Assembly (NCBI GenBank): GCA_021158425.1
Contig: JAGGUR010000141.1
Coordinates: 1-14,438, forward strand
DNA length: 14,438 bases
Reading direction: 5' to 3'
DNA from: Candidatus Cloacimonadota bacterium
GTDB taxonomy: Bacteria > Cloacimonadota > Cloacimonadia > JGIOTU-2
Shown here: positions 1 to 6,169 of the stretch, in pieces
How the letters are laid out: each line of letters opens with the position of its first letter
Numbering within the stretch: the first letter of the stretch is position 1
Program-made: the position numbers and the translations under genes
Notes under the pieces: generated by a model
Told to the model about the DNA's origin: nothing
The model's database searches: none
The model's input: only the letters and a program-made list of their open reading frames with translations

Positions 1-1104
1 ATCCCAGATGATTTCTTTGCCGAGAATGATATCGTTCATTTTTATTGTGAAGGCTATGATTCTACAGACGGAACTTATTCCTATGGAACAGACCAGAATG
101 GGGCAGGTCCATTTACTGCTGAAAATCCTGGGGTTTATTACATTGGCTCACCAACTTCAATAGATGTAACAGTAACTTTTCAAGTAAATATGTCTCTTGT
201 TTCTCCAGTTTATGATGTATCTGTGGCTGGTACTTTTAACGATTGGGCTTCGGGAATAATTATACTAACTGACCCAGACTTAGATGATATTTACACAGGC
301 GATTATACAATACCAGAAGGTTCCAATCATTATCAGGAACACAAATTTATTAATGGAACAGATTGGGAATATATAGACAATCGCTCTTTTATTGTTGATG
401 ATTCATCTCCTACTCAAATTTTACCAGTTGTTTATTTTAACAATGAGAATCCAGATGATTATACCTCACAGGATGTAACAGTAACATGTAATGTTGATGT
501 ATCTGATTCCGCTTCTGCAGGATGTATTTTTGATTCTCTTGGAATTTATGGTTCTGTCGCCCCACTTGACTGGGATTGGGGAGTAATAAATAACCCTCTT
601 GCTGAAGTTACTCCAGATATTCTATGGAGTGGTGAGATTTTATTTCCAACTGGTTCATGGAAATATGTAGATTTCAAACTTGGTCGCAACGGAATGGATC
701 TTGAAGCTGGTTTTGGAGAAAACCATTCATTTACAATTGATGATTCAAGCCCAACCCAAATAATAAGTTGTGTATATGGCACTATGGGTCCTGTCTCGGC
801 TGTTGACGATGGGGTTATATGTTCTAATGAAATAGTTATAAATAACTATCCAAATCCGTTCAGCAGTTCTACTACAATCTCATTTTCAAACACAAAGTCC
901 ATAAAGGACACGAAGATAAATATTTATAATGTAAAAGGACAATTGGTTAAAGTGTTAGAAGTTACGAGTTATGAGTTACGAGTTGGCGAGACTAAATGGG
1001 ATGGAAAAGATGAGAATGGAAAATCACTTTCAAATGGGATTTATTTCTACAAGCTTCAAGCAGGAAGCGACATACTCATAAATAAGATGATTTTGCTGAG
1101 GTAA
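1..1104 (+). CDS. Secreted glucan-binding-like protein, C-terminal part, with type IX-style sorting domain (5' end outside window)
   Basis: The frame is open from base 1 to the TAA at 1102-1104, giving 367 visible residues; the start lies upstream, so the Met at 190 is internal. Residues 1-54 are the tail of a preceding module. Two similar modules of about 103 residues begin at residue 55 and residue 158, each opening with DVTVT and closing with DDSSPTQI. The first has GTFNDW and a KFINGTDW strand, as in CBM48/E-set starch or glycogen-binding folds. The second is more diverged. Residues 278-367 form a sorting domain: NYPNPF, then IYNVKGQLV, WDGKDENG and SNGIYFYKL. Such tails direct secretion and surface attachment in FCB bacteria. 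I infer an exported glucan-binding protein; a catalytic domain could lie upstream of the window. A heptamer array is embedded in the sorting domain. Confidence 0.8.
   Translation: MPDDFFAENDIVHFYCEGYDSTDGTYSYGTDQNGAGPFTAENPGVYYIGSPTSIDVTVTFQVNMSLVSPVYDVSVAGTFNDWASGIIILTDPDLDDIYTGDYTIPEGSNHYQEHKFINGTDWEYIDNRSFIVDDSSPTQILPVVYFNNENPDDYTSQDVTVTCNVDVSDSASAGCIFDSLGIYGSVAPLDWDWGVINNPLAEVTPDILWSGEILFPTGSWKYVDFKLGRNGMDLEAGFGENHSFTIDDSSPTQIISCVYGTMGPVSAVDDGVICSNEIVINNYPNPFSSSTTISFSNTKSIKDTKINIYNVKGQLVKVLEVTSYELRVGETKWDGKDENGKSLSNGIYFYKLQAGSDILINKMILLR
954..988 (+). repeat. Heptamer tandem array inside the sorting domain
   Basis: Five consecutive 7-nt units: GTTAGAA, GTTACGA, GTTATGA, GTTACGA, GTTGGCG. 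They encode the stretch EVTSYELRVG, which falls in the variable hairpin between the IYNVKGQLV strand and the WDGKDENG motif. Because 7 is not a multiple of 3, three units add seven codons and keep frame. The insertion seems tolerated because it lies in a loop. Confidence 0.7.
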
Positions 1105-1136
1105 TACTTCAGCCTAATTGAGTATCGCAAATTGAT

Positions 1137-2306
1137 ATGAATCTACATAAAACATACCCAACTCGTTCCCCAGAATCACTATCCTTTCCTCGTTCCCAAG
1201 GCCCGCCTTGGGAACGAGTTTTCTTTTCTTCTATATTTCTACTTGTAATATCCCTCTCCACCGCATTTGCAACTACTGCTGTTGACCTTAGCTCCCGAAT
1301 CGTAATTGATGGGGTTACAGATGACTTTACCTCTGATGAAGAACTGTTTATAAAAACTCCACTCTCTGAATCTCAGGAATTAGACGACGATTCCTGGTGG
1401 GGAGAATATAATGATGTGAAACAGATTAAGGTTACTTGGGATAATACTTATCTCTATGTGGCTGTTGATGCTTGCTGCTGGGATAATAATGTAATTCTTT
1501 TTATTGATATTTATGATGATTATGGCATTCAAAATATGCTTGATTTAAATACATGGAAACGGGCATTTAAATTTTATGGGACAAATCCCGATTTTTTCCT
1601 TGCTACATGGGACACAAATTCAAATCCAAAATTCTTCAAGATGAGAGAAGGCTCTTCTATCACAGCAGATGAAGTCACGATTAGAGATTCTGCCACTTTT
1701 AATACAGGCAATCTAAACGGAGGAATGGAAGGAGCAATTCCATGGGAAACTCTCTATTACGACTCTCTTCACACCACTCAAAACTATCCGAAAATTAAGA
1801 TGCTGGCAGTTATCACAACAGGTGCGGATAATTTAAGCGGACCAGATGTTGCACCTGACAATCTTGGTGGTATGCCAAGCAATGGGAATTCAATGGCTGT
1901 CCTGGATAATTATGCAGAAATTACTATTGATGGAGATGGAGACGGCTTGCCTGATATTGACATAAGTCCAAAAGATAGTCTTTCATTCTTCAAAACCCCA
2001 CCTTTTAAGGCAATCTCACTGAATGTAAATAAAGTAATTTTTCCTAATGGAAAAGTCTTTGCTCCGAATAAAGGCGAAATAATAAAATGTAAGTTGGTAA
2101 CTAACAGAATAACTACATTTAATGTAGAAATATATAGTGTTACTGGAGAGCATATTTGTAATGCAGTCTTATTCGGTGAACAAGAATGGCAATGGGATGG
2201 CAGGGACGGAAGTAACAAATTAGTTCCTTTCGGTATTTACATTTTGCGGTTTGTTTCTGATTCAGGAGAAATAAGCCACAACGAAGCAGTAGTAGTGATA
2301 AAATGA
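1137..2306 (+). CDS. Secreted CBM9/DOMON-like protein with FlgD-Ig sorting tail
   Basis: 389 residues. The hydrophobic signal core FFSSIFLLVISLSTAFA ends near residue 45 and is preceded by an unusually long 27-residue leader. Part of that leader (residues 18-27) is encoded by a palindromic repeat. No other ATG, GTG or TTG start lies between 1137 and the signal core, and there is no clear Shine-Dalgarno, so 1137 is the best available start. Residues about 52-270 begin IVIDGVTDD and contain WDNTYLYVAVD, the pattern of CBM9/DOMON-like sugar-binding domains found in glucodextranase-type proteins. Residues about 300-389 are a FlgD-Ig-like tail with VEIYSVTGE, WDGRDGSNKLVPFGIYILRF. The role is inferred to be binding of carbohydrate at the cell surface. 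It starts 32 nt after the previous gene and overlaps the next by ATGA. Confidence 0.75.
   Translation: MNLHKTYPTRSPESLSFPRSQGPPWERVFFSSIFLLVISLSTAFATTAVDLSSRIVIDGVTDDFTSDEELFIKTPLSESQELDDDSWWGEYNDVKQIKVTWDNTYLYVAVDACCWDNNVILFIDIYDDYGIQNMLDLNTWKRAFKFYGTNPDFFLATWDTNSNPKFFKMREGSSITADEVTIRDSATFNTGNLNGGMEGAIPWETLYYDSLHTTQNYPKIKMLAVITTGADNLSGPDVAPDNLGGMPSNGNSMAVLDNYAEITIDGDGDGLPDIDISPKDSLSFFKTPPFKAISLNVNKVIFPNGKVFAPNKGEIIKCKLVTNRITTFNVEIYSVTGEHICNAVLFGEQEWQWDGRDGSNKLVPFGIYILRFVSDSGEISHNEAVVVIK
1189..1218. repeat. Perfect palindromic repeat translated in the leader of the CBM9-like protein
   Basis: 12-bp perfect arms CTCGTTCCCAAG (1189-1200) and CTTGGGAACGAG (1207-1218) flank a 6-nt loop GCCCGC. 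A partial copy of the left arm, CTCGTTCCC, lies just upstream at 1162-1170. The element is GC-richer than its surroundings and looks like a REP/MITE-type interspersed palindrome. It is read in frame as PRSQGPPWER. Confidence 0.8.
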
Positions 2307-3226
2307 AGAAGTTAGAGGTTAGAGGTAAGAAGTTAAAAGTAAGAAAAATTATAAAAGATACACGATTTATTCTTTTAATTTCTTTATTTTTACTTCTTAC
2401 AAGTTCGTTGTTCGCCAATTTTATTGGTATGAACTGGGGTGCAAGGCCAATGGCTATGGGTGAAGCCTATGTAGCTCTTGCCGATGACCCGAGTGCAGTT
2501 TTCTGGAATCCAGCAGGATTAGCTAAAATCAGTCAGTATTCACTTGTTGCTTCACATCAAAACCTATATGGAGTTCAAGACCTTTACAACGAAATGGTGG
2601 CAGTTTCTATACCTTTACCGAAAGTAAGAACTGGCTTTGGTTGGACGCAAATTAATCTATTGAATGAATATTCAGAACAGGTTATCTCTCTTTCTGGGGC
2701 AAGTATTATCTGGATAAAAAATTTTCCTATTCGTTTTGGAGTAAGTCTAAAGAATACCTCTGCAAACGTATCTGGATATTCAAATATTGATTGTCCATCC
2801 ACTGATTTCATAGGCGTTGATATCCCCGGAAAGTTTGATATGGATATAGGTCTATTGGCAAATCCAGGCAAAAAACTTTCTGTCGGATTTTCTGTAAGAA
2901 ATCTTATTGAAAGAACTTTTAGTTTTATAAATAGTGAAGATAAGATTGCTCGTAATTATGCACTTGGATTATGTTATCATTGGCGAGATGTAGTGAATTT
3001 TCTGGCAGATTATAATTGGGATAATGACAATAGCAGCTGGCACCTGGGTGGAGAAATGTGGTTTTTTGATGTATTTGCCCCACGCATTGGAGTGTGTGGA
3101 GATAACCTAACCGCTGGTTTCGGCATTAGAGCTAAAAACTGGAATGTGGACGGAGCTGTTCTTGCTCATGATGAATTAGGAAGCACTTATAGGATTTCTG
3201 TTGGACTACAGTTTGGTGGAAGATAA
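2303..3226 (+). CDS. PorV/PorQ-like outer-membrane beta-barrel protein
   Basis: 307 residues. A signal peptide ends near SSLFA (about residue 38), and the mature start runs NFIGMNWGARPMAMGEAYVA then LADDPSAVFWNPAGLA. That motif is characteristic of the PorV/PorQ/UPF0164 family of FadL-like barrels. In type IX secretion, PorV shuttles substrates at the outer membrane; here the two genes upstream carry sorting tails, which fits, but no other secretion machinery is in the window. The start overlaps the upstream stop (ATGA at 2303-2306), suggesting translational coupling. Residues 3-14, KLEVRGKKLKVR, are encoded by a heptamer array placed right after the start codon. It could instead be a generic FadL/OmpP1-like transporter. 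Confidence 0.75.
   Translation: MKKLEVRGKKLKVRKIIKDTRFILLISLFLLLTSSLFANFIGMNWGARPMAMGEAYVALADDPSAVFWNPAGLAKISQYSLVASHQNLYGVQDLYNEMVAVSIPLPKVRTGFGWTQINLLNEYSEQVISLSGASIIWIKNFPIRFGVSLKNTSANVSGYSNIDCPSTDFIGVDIPGKFDMDIGLLANPGKKLSVGFSVRNLIERTFSFINSEDKIARNYALGLCYHWRDVVNFLADYNWDNDNSSWHLGGEMWFFDVFAPRIGVCGDNLTAGFGIRAKNWNVDGAVLAHDELGSTYRISVGLQFGGR
2311..2345 (+). repeat. Heptamer tandem array right after a start codon
   Basis: Five 7-nt units: GTTAGAG, GTTAGAG, GTAAGAA, GTTAAAA, GTAAGAA. They encode the basic N-terminal region of the signal peptide of the PorV-like protein, supplying its Lys and Arg residues. The unit resembles the one at 954-988. Confidence 0.75.
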
Positions 3227-3230
3227 AGGA

Positions 3231-3253
3231 GTGTCCGCGTAAGGCGGATCCAC
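3231..3253. repeat. Short inverted repeat just downstream of the PorV-like gene
   Basis: TCCGC (3234-3238) pairs with GCGGA (3244-3248) around loop GTAAG, and the stem extends with GTG (3231-3233) to CAC (3251-3253) across a 2-nt bulge. It starts 5 nt after the stop codon at 3224-3226. No T-run follows, so it is more likely a REP-like palindrome or mRNA 3'-end stabiliser than a classical terminator. Confidence 0.5.
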
Positions 3254-3264
3254 CTCTAATAGAA

Positions 3265-3285
3265 AACTTGAAACTTGAAATTTTA
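3265..3285. repeat. Heptamer array AACTTGA, intergenic
   Basis: Two perfect AACTTGA units (3265-3278) are followed by a degenerate third, AATTTTA. The same 7-nt period as in the coding arrays is visible. A single ACTTGAA also lies in the gap upstream of the barrel gene (about 3804-3810). Confidence 0.55.
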
Positions 3286-3310
3286 AACCGGAAAGAATGA
3301 TTGTGAATAT

Positions 3311-3331
3311 TATCAGGTATCAAGTATCAAT
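3311..3331. repeat. Heptamer array TATCAAG-type upstream of hicB
   Basis: Units TATCAGG, TATCAAG, TATCAAT at a 7-nt period. The array overlaps the left end of the 33-bp repeat shared with the barrel gene leader. Confidence 0.55.
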
Positions 3332-3352
3332 AAAAAAGAGAAAAAAATGAAA
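3320..3352 (+). repeat. 33-bp direct repeat, copy 1 (leader and start of hicB)
   Basis: Identical over 33 bp to 3839-3871, ending with the start codon and second codon (ATGAAA). It begins TCAAGTATCAAT and includes the GAG-containing A-rich ribosome-binding region. Both copies place the ATG at the same offset, so hicB and the barrel gene share one translation-initiation region. Confidence 0.85.
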
Positions 3353-3550
3353 CTAAAAATTATAATCCATAAAGCAGAAGAGGGAGGATACTGGGCAGAA
3401 GTGCCTTCTATCCCTGGATGTGCAACTCAAGGGGAGACTTTTGAAGAGTTATTGCAAAATTTTTATGAAGCGGTTGAAGGTTGCTTATCTGTTAATGTAG
3501 ATGTCACAAGAATTACCAGTAAAGATCGTGTAATAGAAATTGCTGTATGA
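3347..3550 (+). CDS. hicB: HicB-like antitoxin, short form
   Basis: 67 residues, with the HicB/UPF0150 pattern: basic first strand, [20 protein letters not shown], then the helix [15 protein letters not shown]. HicB antitoxins bind and block the HicA RNase. This copy has only the partial RNase-H-like fold; the C-terminal DNA-binding domain found in longer HicB proteins is absent, so autoregulation may depend on another factor. Its stop overlaps the hicA start (ATGA at 3547-3550), the usual coupling of a two-gene module. The ATG at 3347 lies inside the 33-bp sequence shared with the downstream barrel gene, so the module has taken over, or donated, that initiation region. Confidence 0.85.
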   Translation: MKLKIIIHKAEEGGYWAEVPSIPGCATQGETFEELLQNFYEAVEGCLSVNVDVTRITSKDRVIEIAV

Positions 3551-3759
3551 AGTCTATTTCAGGCAAAGAACTGGCTAAAATACTTGAAACTCATGGTTGG
3601 AAATTATTACGCATTCATGGTAGCCACCATATATATGGGAAACCTGGAAGTGTTGTACGAATTTCTGTTCCAATTCATGGCAATAAGCCACTAAAGAGAG
3701 GCCTACTGAGACACTTACTTAAGATGGCAGACCTTTCTGAAGATTTACTGAATCAATAG
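3547..3759 (+). CDS. hicA: HicA-like mRNA interferase toxin
   Basis: 70 residues, the normal length for HicA. It has the double-stranded-RNA-binding-like fold signature: [20 protein letters not shown], then GSHHIY with the expected catalytic His (residue 27), and [19 protein letters not shown]. HicA cleaves mRNA and is held inactive by HicB. All expected motifs are intact, so the toxin is predicted to be functional. It is translationally coupled to hicB by a 4-nt overlap. The order is antitoxin then toxin, the reverse of E. coli hicAB but common elsewhere. Confidence 0.88.
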   Translation: MKSISGKELAKILETHGWKLLRIHGSHHIYGKPGSVVRISVPIHGNKPLKRGLLRHLLKMADLSEDLLNQ

Positions 3760-3838
3760 ATTCTGTAAGTAAAGGTTAGAATTTTGAAAGTGGAAAAATA
3801 AAAACTTGAAATAGGAATAGGAAAGCGTGTCTCTATTT

Positions 3839-3871
3839 TCAAGTATCAATAAAAAAGAGAAAAAAATGAAA
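3839..3871 (+). repeat. 33-bp direct repeat, copy 2 (leader and start of barrel gene)
   Basis: Second copy of the sequence at 3320-3352, offset by 519 bp, ending in ATGAAA of the barrel gene. The hicBA module lies between the two copies. Partial similarity continues upstream (ACTTGAAAT and GGAAAG occur in both leaders), so the duplicated leader may originally have been longer. Confidence 0.85.
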
Positions 3872-5377
3872 AAGTCATTGATAGTATTTCTTCTTGAATT
3901 TCTGATACTTGTGGGCATTGCTCATACTCAGGTGAAGTTGGAAGGCTATTTTGAAGGACAGTTTGGAAAAACTTATGACTCTGAAAGTTTTAAGTGGAAT
4001 ATGTGGGATCCGAACTATTATCTTGAGACAAGACTGACAGCAACGCCAATAGCCAACACTGAAGCGTATCTAAAGTTCTATGCAGATAAATGGAATCAGG
4101 CTGGTCAGCAGATGGACCATTCAGAATCAATTCTATCCGAAGGGCATATTAAGTTTCGGAATGAATATAAAGGAAGAGGCATACAGACAATTCTATTCAC
4201 TCGTGAAAGCGGAAATTATTGGACAGATGGGTCAATGCTAAACATTCTTAATACTGGCTCGGTAAATAATGATGGCAATGGTCAGGGAGGCAGGCTCGAC
4301 CTCTGGGAATCCTGGGGAGGAAGTGCAACTTATGTTTTTTCTGACTTTTCATCAGGTGTGGGAGATGATATTCATCTGCTCCGCTTGCGTCAGTCTTTTC
4401 TTCATAAAAAGCTCTTTACGGGTATCTTTTATCAACGAAAAAATTATGGCACTGGTGGGCAAAAAGATTACAATGAAGTTGTGGCAACAGATATAAAAAT
4501 TCAATTTGGCAGGTATTTCTTTAATGGCGAATTGGCCTTCGGAAATGTTCCGTCAGAACAGGAGGTTGTTTCATTAAACAAGAGTTATCAAGAGCAAGGC
4601 AGAGAATTTTTCAAGAAAGGTAAATACTATGATGGATTGAAGGAGTTTTTCAAAGAGAATATTGCTACCAAAGTTGAATTCCGCGGAATGCGTCTCGGAA
4701 CGCCTCAGTTAGGATACTGGTATGTTAATCCATGTGTTTGGAGTTACGGAAAATGCTATCGTAATTATATGGGTGAAAACAAATATGACGAGTATGGATA
4801 TGGAATCAATTCATACTATTTTGTCCCACAAAGAGCGATAACCCTGACCTGCAATTATTCCCAGTATAAAAAGCATGAAGCAGAAGAATATTCAACTGGG
4901 AAAAGTTGTGACCCTGTTACTAACCTTTATTCTGAAGCATATATAGAATTTATTAATGGATTCAAAGGAAAAGTTTATTATAATAAGAAAGATGAAGTCT
5001 GGCACGGGGGAAAATATAAACATTATGATTTTTTTGCAGAGCTATCTGTAGAGAATCGTCTCGCAAAACTTCTTACTCAATTCAAAATAAAAGATATAGG
5101 TGATACATGGGAGAAACAGATTGCTGGGATAGAGTGTGCAGTTAATCTAACCGACCGATGGCGAGCTTTTGCGCGAGGTATGATTGTTAATGATAGGGTC
5201 GGTTCGCGAAGTAGTATATTTGGGGAGCTTCTGTACCGTATTGGTAGCAATACAGAACTTTATTTACAGTATGGCCCAAGTTGGTGGGGAGCGTATGGAC
5301 TTGTTAATGACGATGGTTTTGTCTCAGGCGGTTATATGAAGAAAGAGATAAAGCTTATTTTGAAAGGGTGGTTTTAA
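3866..5377 (+). CDS. Outer-membrane beta-barrel (porin-like) protein
   Basis: 503 residues from the ATG at 3866. A GTG at 3827 is in frame, but the signal peptide MKKSLIVFLLEFLILVGIAHTQ starts exactly at the ATG and an AAAGAGAAAA ribosome-binding stretch precedes it. The mature protein opens VKLEGYFEGQFGKTY, alternates polar and aromatic residues throughout, and ends in KKEIKLILKGWF. The final Phe is the outer-membrane barrel C-terminal signature. I do not recognise a named family; a sugar-uptake porin is a guess from the glucan-related neighbours. The gene is bracketed by two toxin-antitoxin-type modules, and a diverged copy of its 3' end lies at 5928-6056. Confidence 0.75.
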   Translation: MKKSLIVFLLEFLILVGIAHTQVKLEGYFEGQFGKTYDSESFKWNMWDPNYYLETRLTATPIANTEAYLKFYADKWNQAGQQMDHSESILSEGHIKFRNEYKGRGIQTILFTRESGNYWTDGSMLNILNTGSVNNDGNGQGGRLDLWESWGGSATYVFSDFSSGVGDDIHLLRLRQSFLHKKLFTGIFYQRKNYGTGGQKDYNEVVATDIKIQFGRYFFNGELAFGNVPSEQEVVSLNKSYQEQGREFFKKGKYYDGLKEFFKENIATKVEFRGMRLGTPQLGYWYVNPCVWSYGKCYRNYMGENKYDEYGYGINSYYFVPQRAITLTCNYSQYKKHEAEEYSTGKSCDPVTNLYSEAYIEFINGFKGKVYYNKKDEVWHGGKYKHYDFFAELSVENRLAKLLTQFKIKDIGDTWEKQIAGIECAVNLTDRWRAFARGMIVNDRVGSRSSIFGELLYRIGSNTELYLQYGPSWWGAYGLVNDDGFVSGGYMKKEIKLILKGWF

Positions 5378-5386
5378 CGGTATACT

Positions 5387-5668
5387 ATGTTCAAACGTAT
5401 TCTTAAAAGTATGCGAGAAAAGATTAGAACAAACCAGTATGTAATGAGTCTTCATGCTGAAGAAGAAATGAATGATGATTAACTATCTATCTATGATGTT
5501 GAAAGTGTTATCCTCAATGGTGAAATATTGGAACGTCAGAAAGACCCTATAACAGCTGAATGGAAATACCGTATCAAAGGTAAAACGATAGATAGAGTTG
5601 ACGTTGAGGTTATTACCAAGATAAGTCCCACTGGTAAGCTTGTTATTATAACTGTATACATTCTATAA
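5387..5668 (+). pseudogene. DUF4258-like toxin gene interrupted by an in-frame stop
   Basis: From the ATG at 5387 the frame reads MFKRILKSMREKIRTNQYVM then SLHAEEEMNDD, meets TAA at 5480-5482, and continues LSIYDVESVILNGEILERQK to DPITAEWKYRIKGKTIDRVD and VEVITKISPTGKLVIITVYIL, ending TAATAA at 5666-5671. This is the pattern of DUF4258 proteins (His-containing first helix, then IYDVE and GEI.E), often encoded beside YgiT-type zinc-finger antitoxins. One base change, for example GAA to TAA, explains the break. It begins 9 nt after the barrel gene stop. Readthrough or a base-call error is possible but unsupported. Confidence 0.8.
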
Positions 5669-5692
5669 TAAAGAAGAAAGGATGGAAACCTT

Positions 5693-5920
5693 ATGATTTG
5701 CGACATTTGTGGACAAGAAGGTGCACGCATCCGCAGAATTGCCAGAATATATGGCAAAGGTAAGGATTTGCTTGTTATTGAGAATATCCCTGTCGTATAT
5801 TGCCCACACTGTGGTGAGAGTTATCTAACAGCAGAAACCTTACACGAAATTGAGAGGCTTAAGCTTCATAAGAAAAATCTTGCTTTTGAACGCCCTGTGA
5901 GAGCCCTCAGATACGCGTAA
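5693..5920 (+). CDS. YgiT/MqsA-type zinc-finger antitoxin-like protein
   Basis: 75 residues. Two Cys pairs, C3-x2-C6 and C37-x2-C40, form the YgiT-type zinc-binding domain (CDICGQEG ... VVYCPHCGESYL), followed by a helical tail with LHEIERLKLHKK. There is no C-terminal helix-turn-helix as in full MqsA, so this is the short form typically paired with DUF4258 toxins. AAGAAAGGA at about 5674-5682 is a good ribosome-binding site. It follows the broken toxin gene by 24 nt in the same frame. If the toxin gene is dead, this is an orphan antitoxin. It ends directly against the barrel-gene remnant. Confidence 0.8.
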   Translation: MICDICGQEGARIRRIARIYGKGKDLLVIENIPVVYCPHCGESYLTAETLHEIERLKLHKKNLAFERPVRALRYA

Positions 5921-5927
5921 TAGGCAC

Positions 5928-6056
5928 AACACAGAACTCTATTTACAGAATTGGCTATACTGGTAGGGTGCTTATGAACTTGTTAATGATGATGGTTTTG
6001 TCTTAGGCGGTTATATGAAGAAAGAGATTAAGTTGATTCTGAAGGGATGGTTTTAG
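5928..6056 (+). pseudogene. Decayed copy of the 3' end of the barrel gene
   Basis: The frame reads NTELYLQ, a diverged stretch, a TAG at 5964-5966 where the intact gene has Trp, then GAYELVNDDGFVLGGYMKKE and IKLILKGWF with stop TAG. This matches the end of the intact gene (about 5249-5377) closely. In the last 22 sense codons there are six synonymous changes and only one amino-acid change (Ser to Leu), so the copy diverged while still under protein-level selection. It is therefore the stump of an older paralogue or of an allele acquired by recombination, not a fresh duplication. Its left edge abuts the stop of the YgiT-type gene. Confidence 0.85.
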
Positions 6057-6067
6057 TGTAATGTCCC

Positions 6068-6113
6068 GATTACAATTGTGATCTCATTTGCTTCTCAATT
6101 GAGGACAATTGAG
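6068..6113. promoter_or_regulatory. Cluster of CAATTG palindromes upstream of the CBM48-barrel gene
   Basis: An imperfect 16-bp palindrome lies at 6068-6083 (GATTACAATTGTGATC). A perfect inverted repeat, CTCAATTG (6094-6101) and CAATTGAG (6106-6113) with loop AGGA, follows. CAATTG cores begin at 6073, 6096 and 6106, the last two 10 bp apart (one helical turn), and a related CTCAATTAG lies at 6142-6150. This could be an operator for a dimeric regulator or a decayed mobile palindrome. Confidence 0.35.
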
Positions 6114-6156
6114 TTACAGTAATGCAAATGTTCATTTGTTCCTCAATTAGTTGCAG

Positions 6157-6164
6157 AAAAGGAG
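6157..6164 (+). promoter_or_regulatory. Ribosome-binding site that fixes a GTG start
   Basis: AAAAGGAG ends 5 nt before the GTG at 6170. It is the strongest Shine-Dalgarno near this gene and places the start directly before the signal peptide KFFKLFFLLFLFTNFLYA. The in-frame ATG at 6122 would add 16 residues encoded by the palindrome-rich leader and has no such site. Confidence 0.7.
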
Positions 6165-6169
6165 TCAAA

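Noticed and set aside
190..1104. Treating the ATG at 190 as the start of the first gene.
   Set aside because: The frame is open back to base 1 and the upstream residues continue the same module pattern; 190 falls in the middle of a beta-strand (TFQVNM).
3258..3340. Repeats before hicB as a possible CRISPR array.
   Set aside because: The units are 7 nt with no spacers; there are no cas genes nearby.
3827..3865. GTG at 3827 as the start of the barrel gene.
   Set aside because: The signal peptide begins at the ATG at 3866, and the extra 13 codons come from the leader that is also found, untranslated, before hicB.
5480..5482. Stop codon reassignment or programmed readthrough as an explanation for the in-frame TAA in the DUF4258-like gene.
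   Set aside because: Other genes in the window use TAA normally as their stop, and no recoding structure is evident.
6068..6150. The CAATTG-rich leader as a riboswitch.
   Set aside because: No known aptamer pattern is recognisable; the structure is explained by simple palindromes.
6122..6169. ATG at 6122 as the start of the CBM48-barrel gene.
   Set aside because: A strong AAAAGGAG lies 5 nt before the GTG at 6170, which also gives a normal signal peptide.
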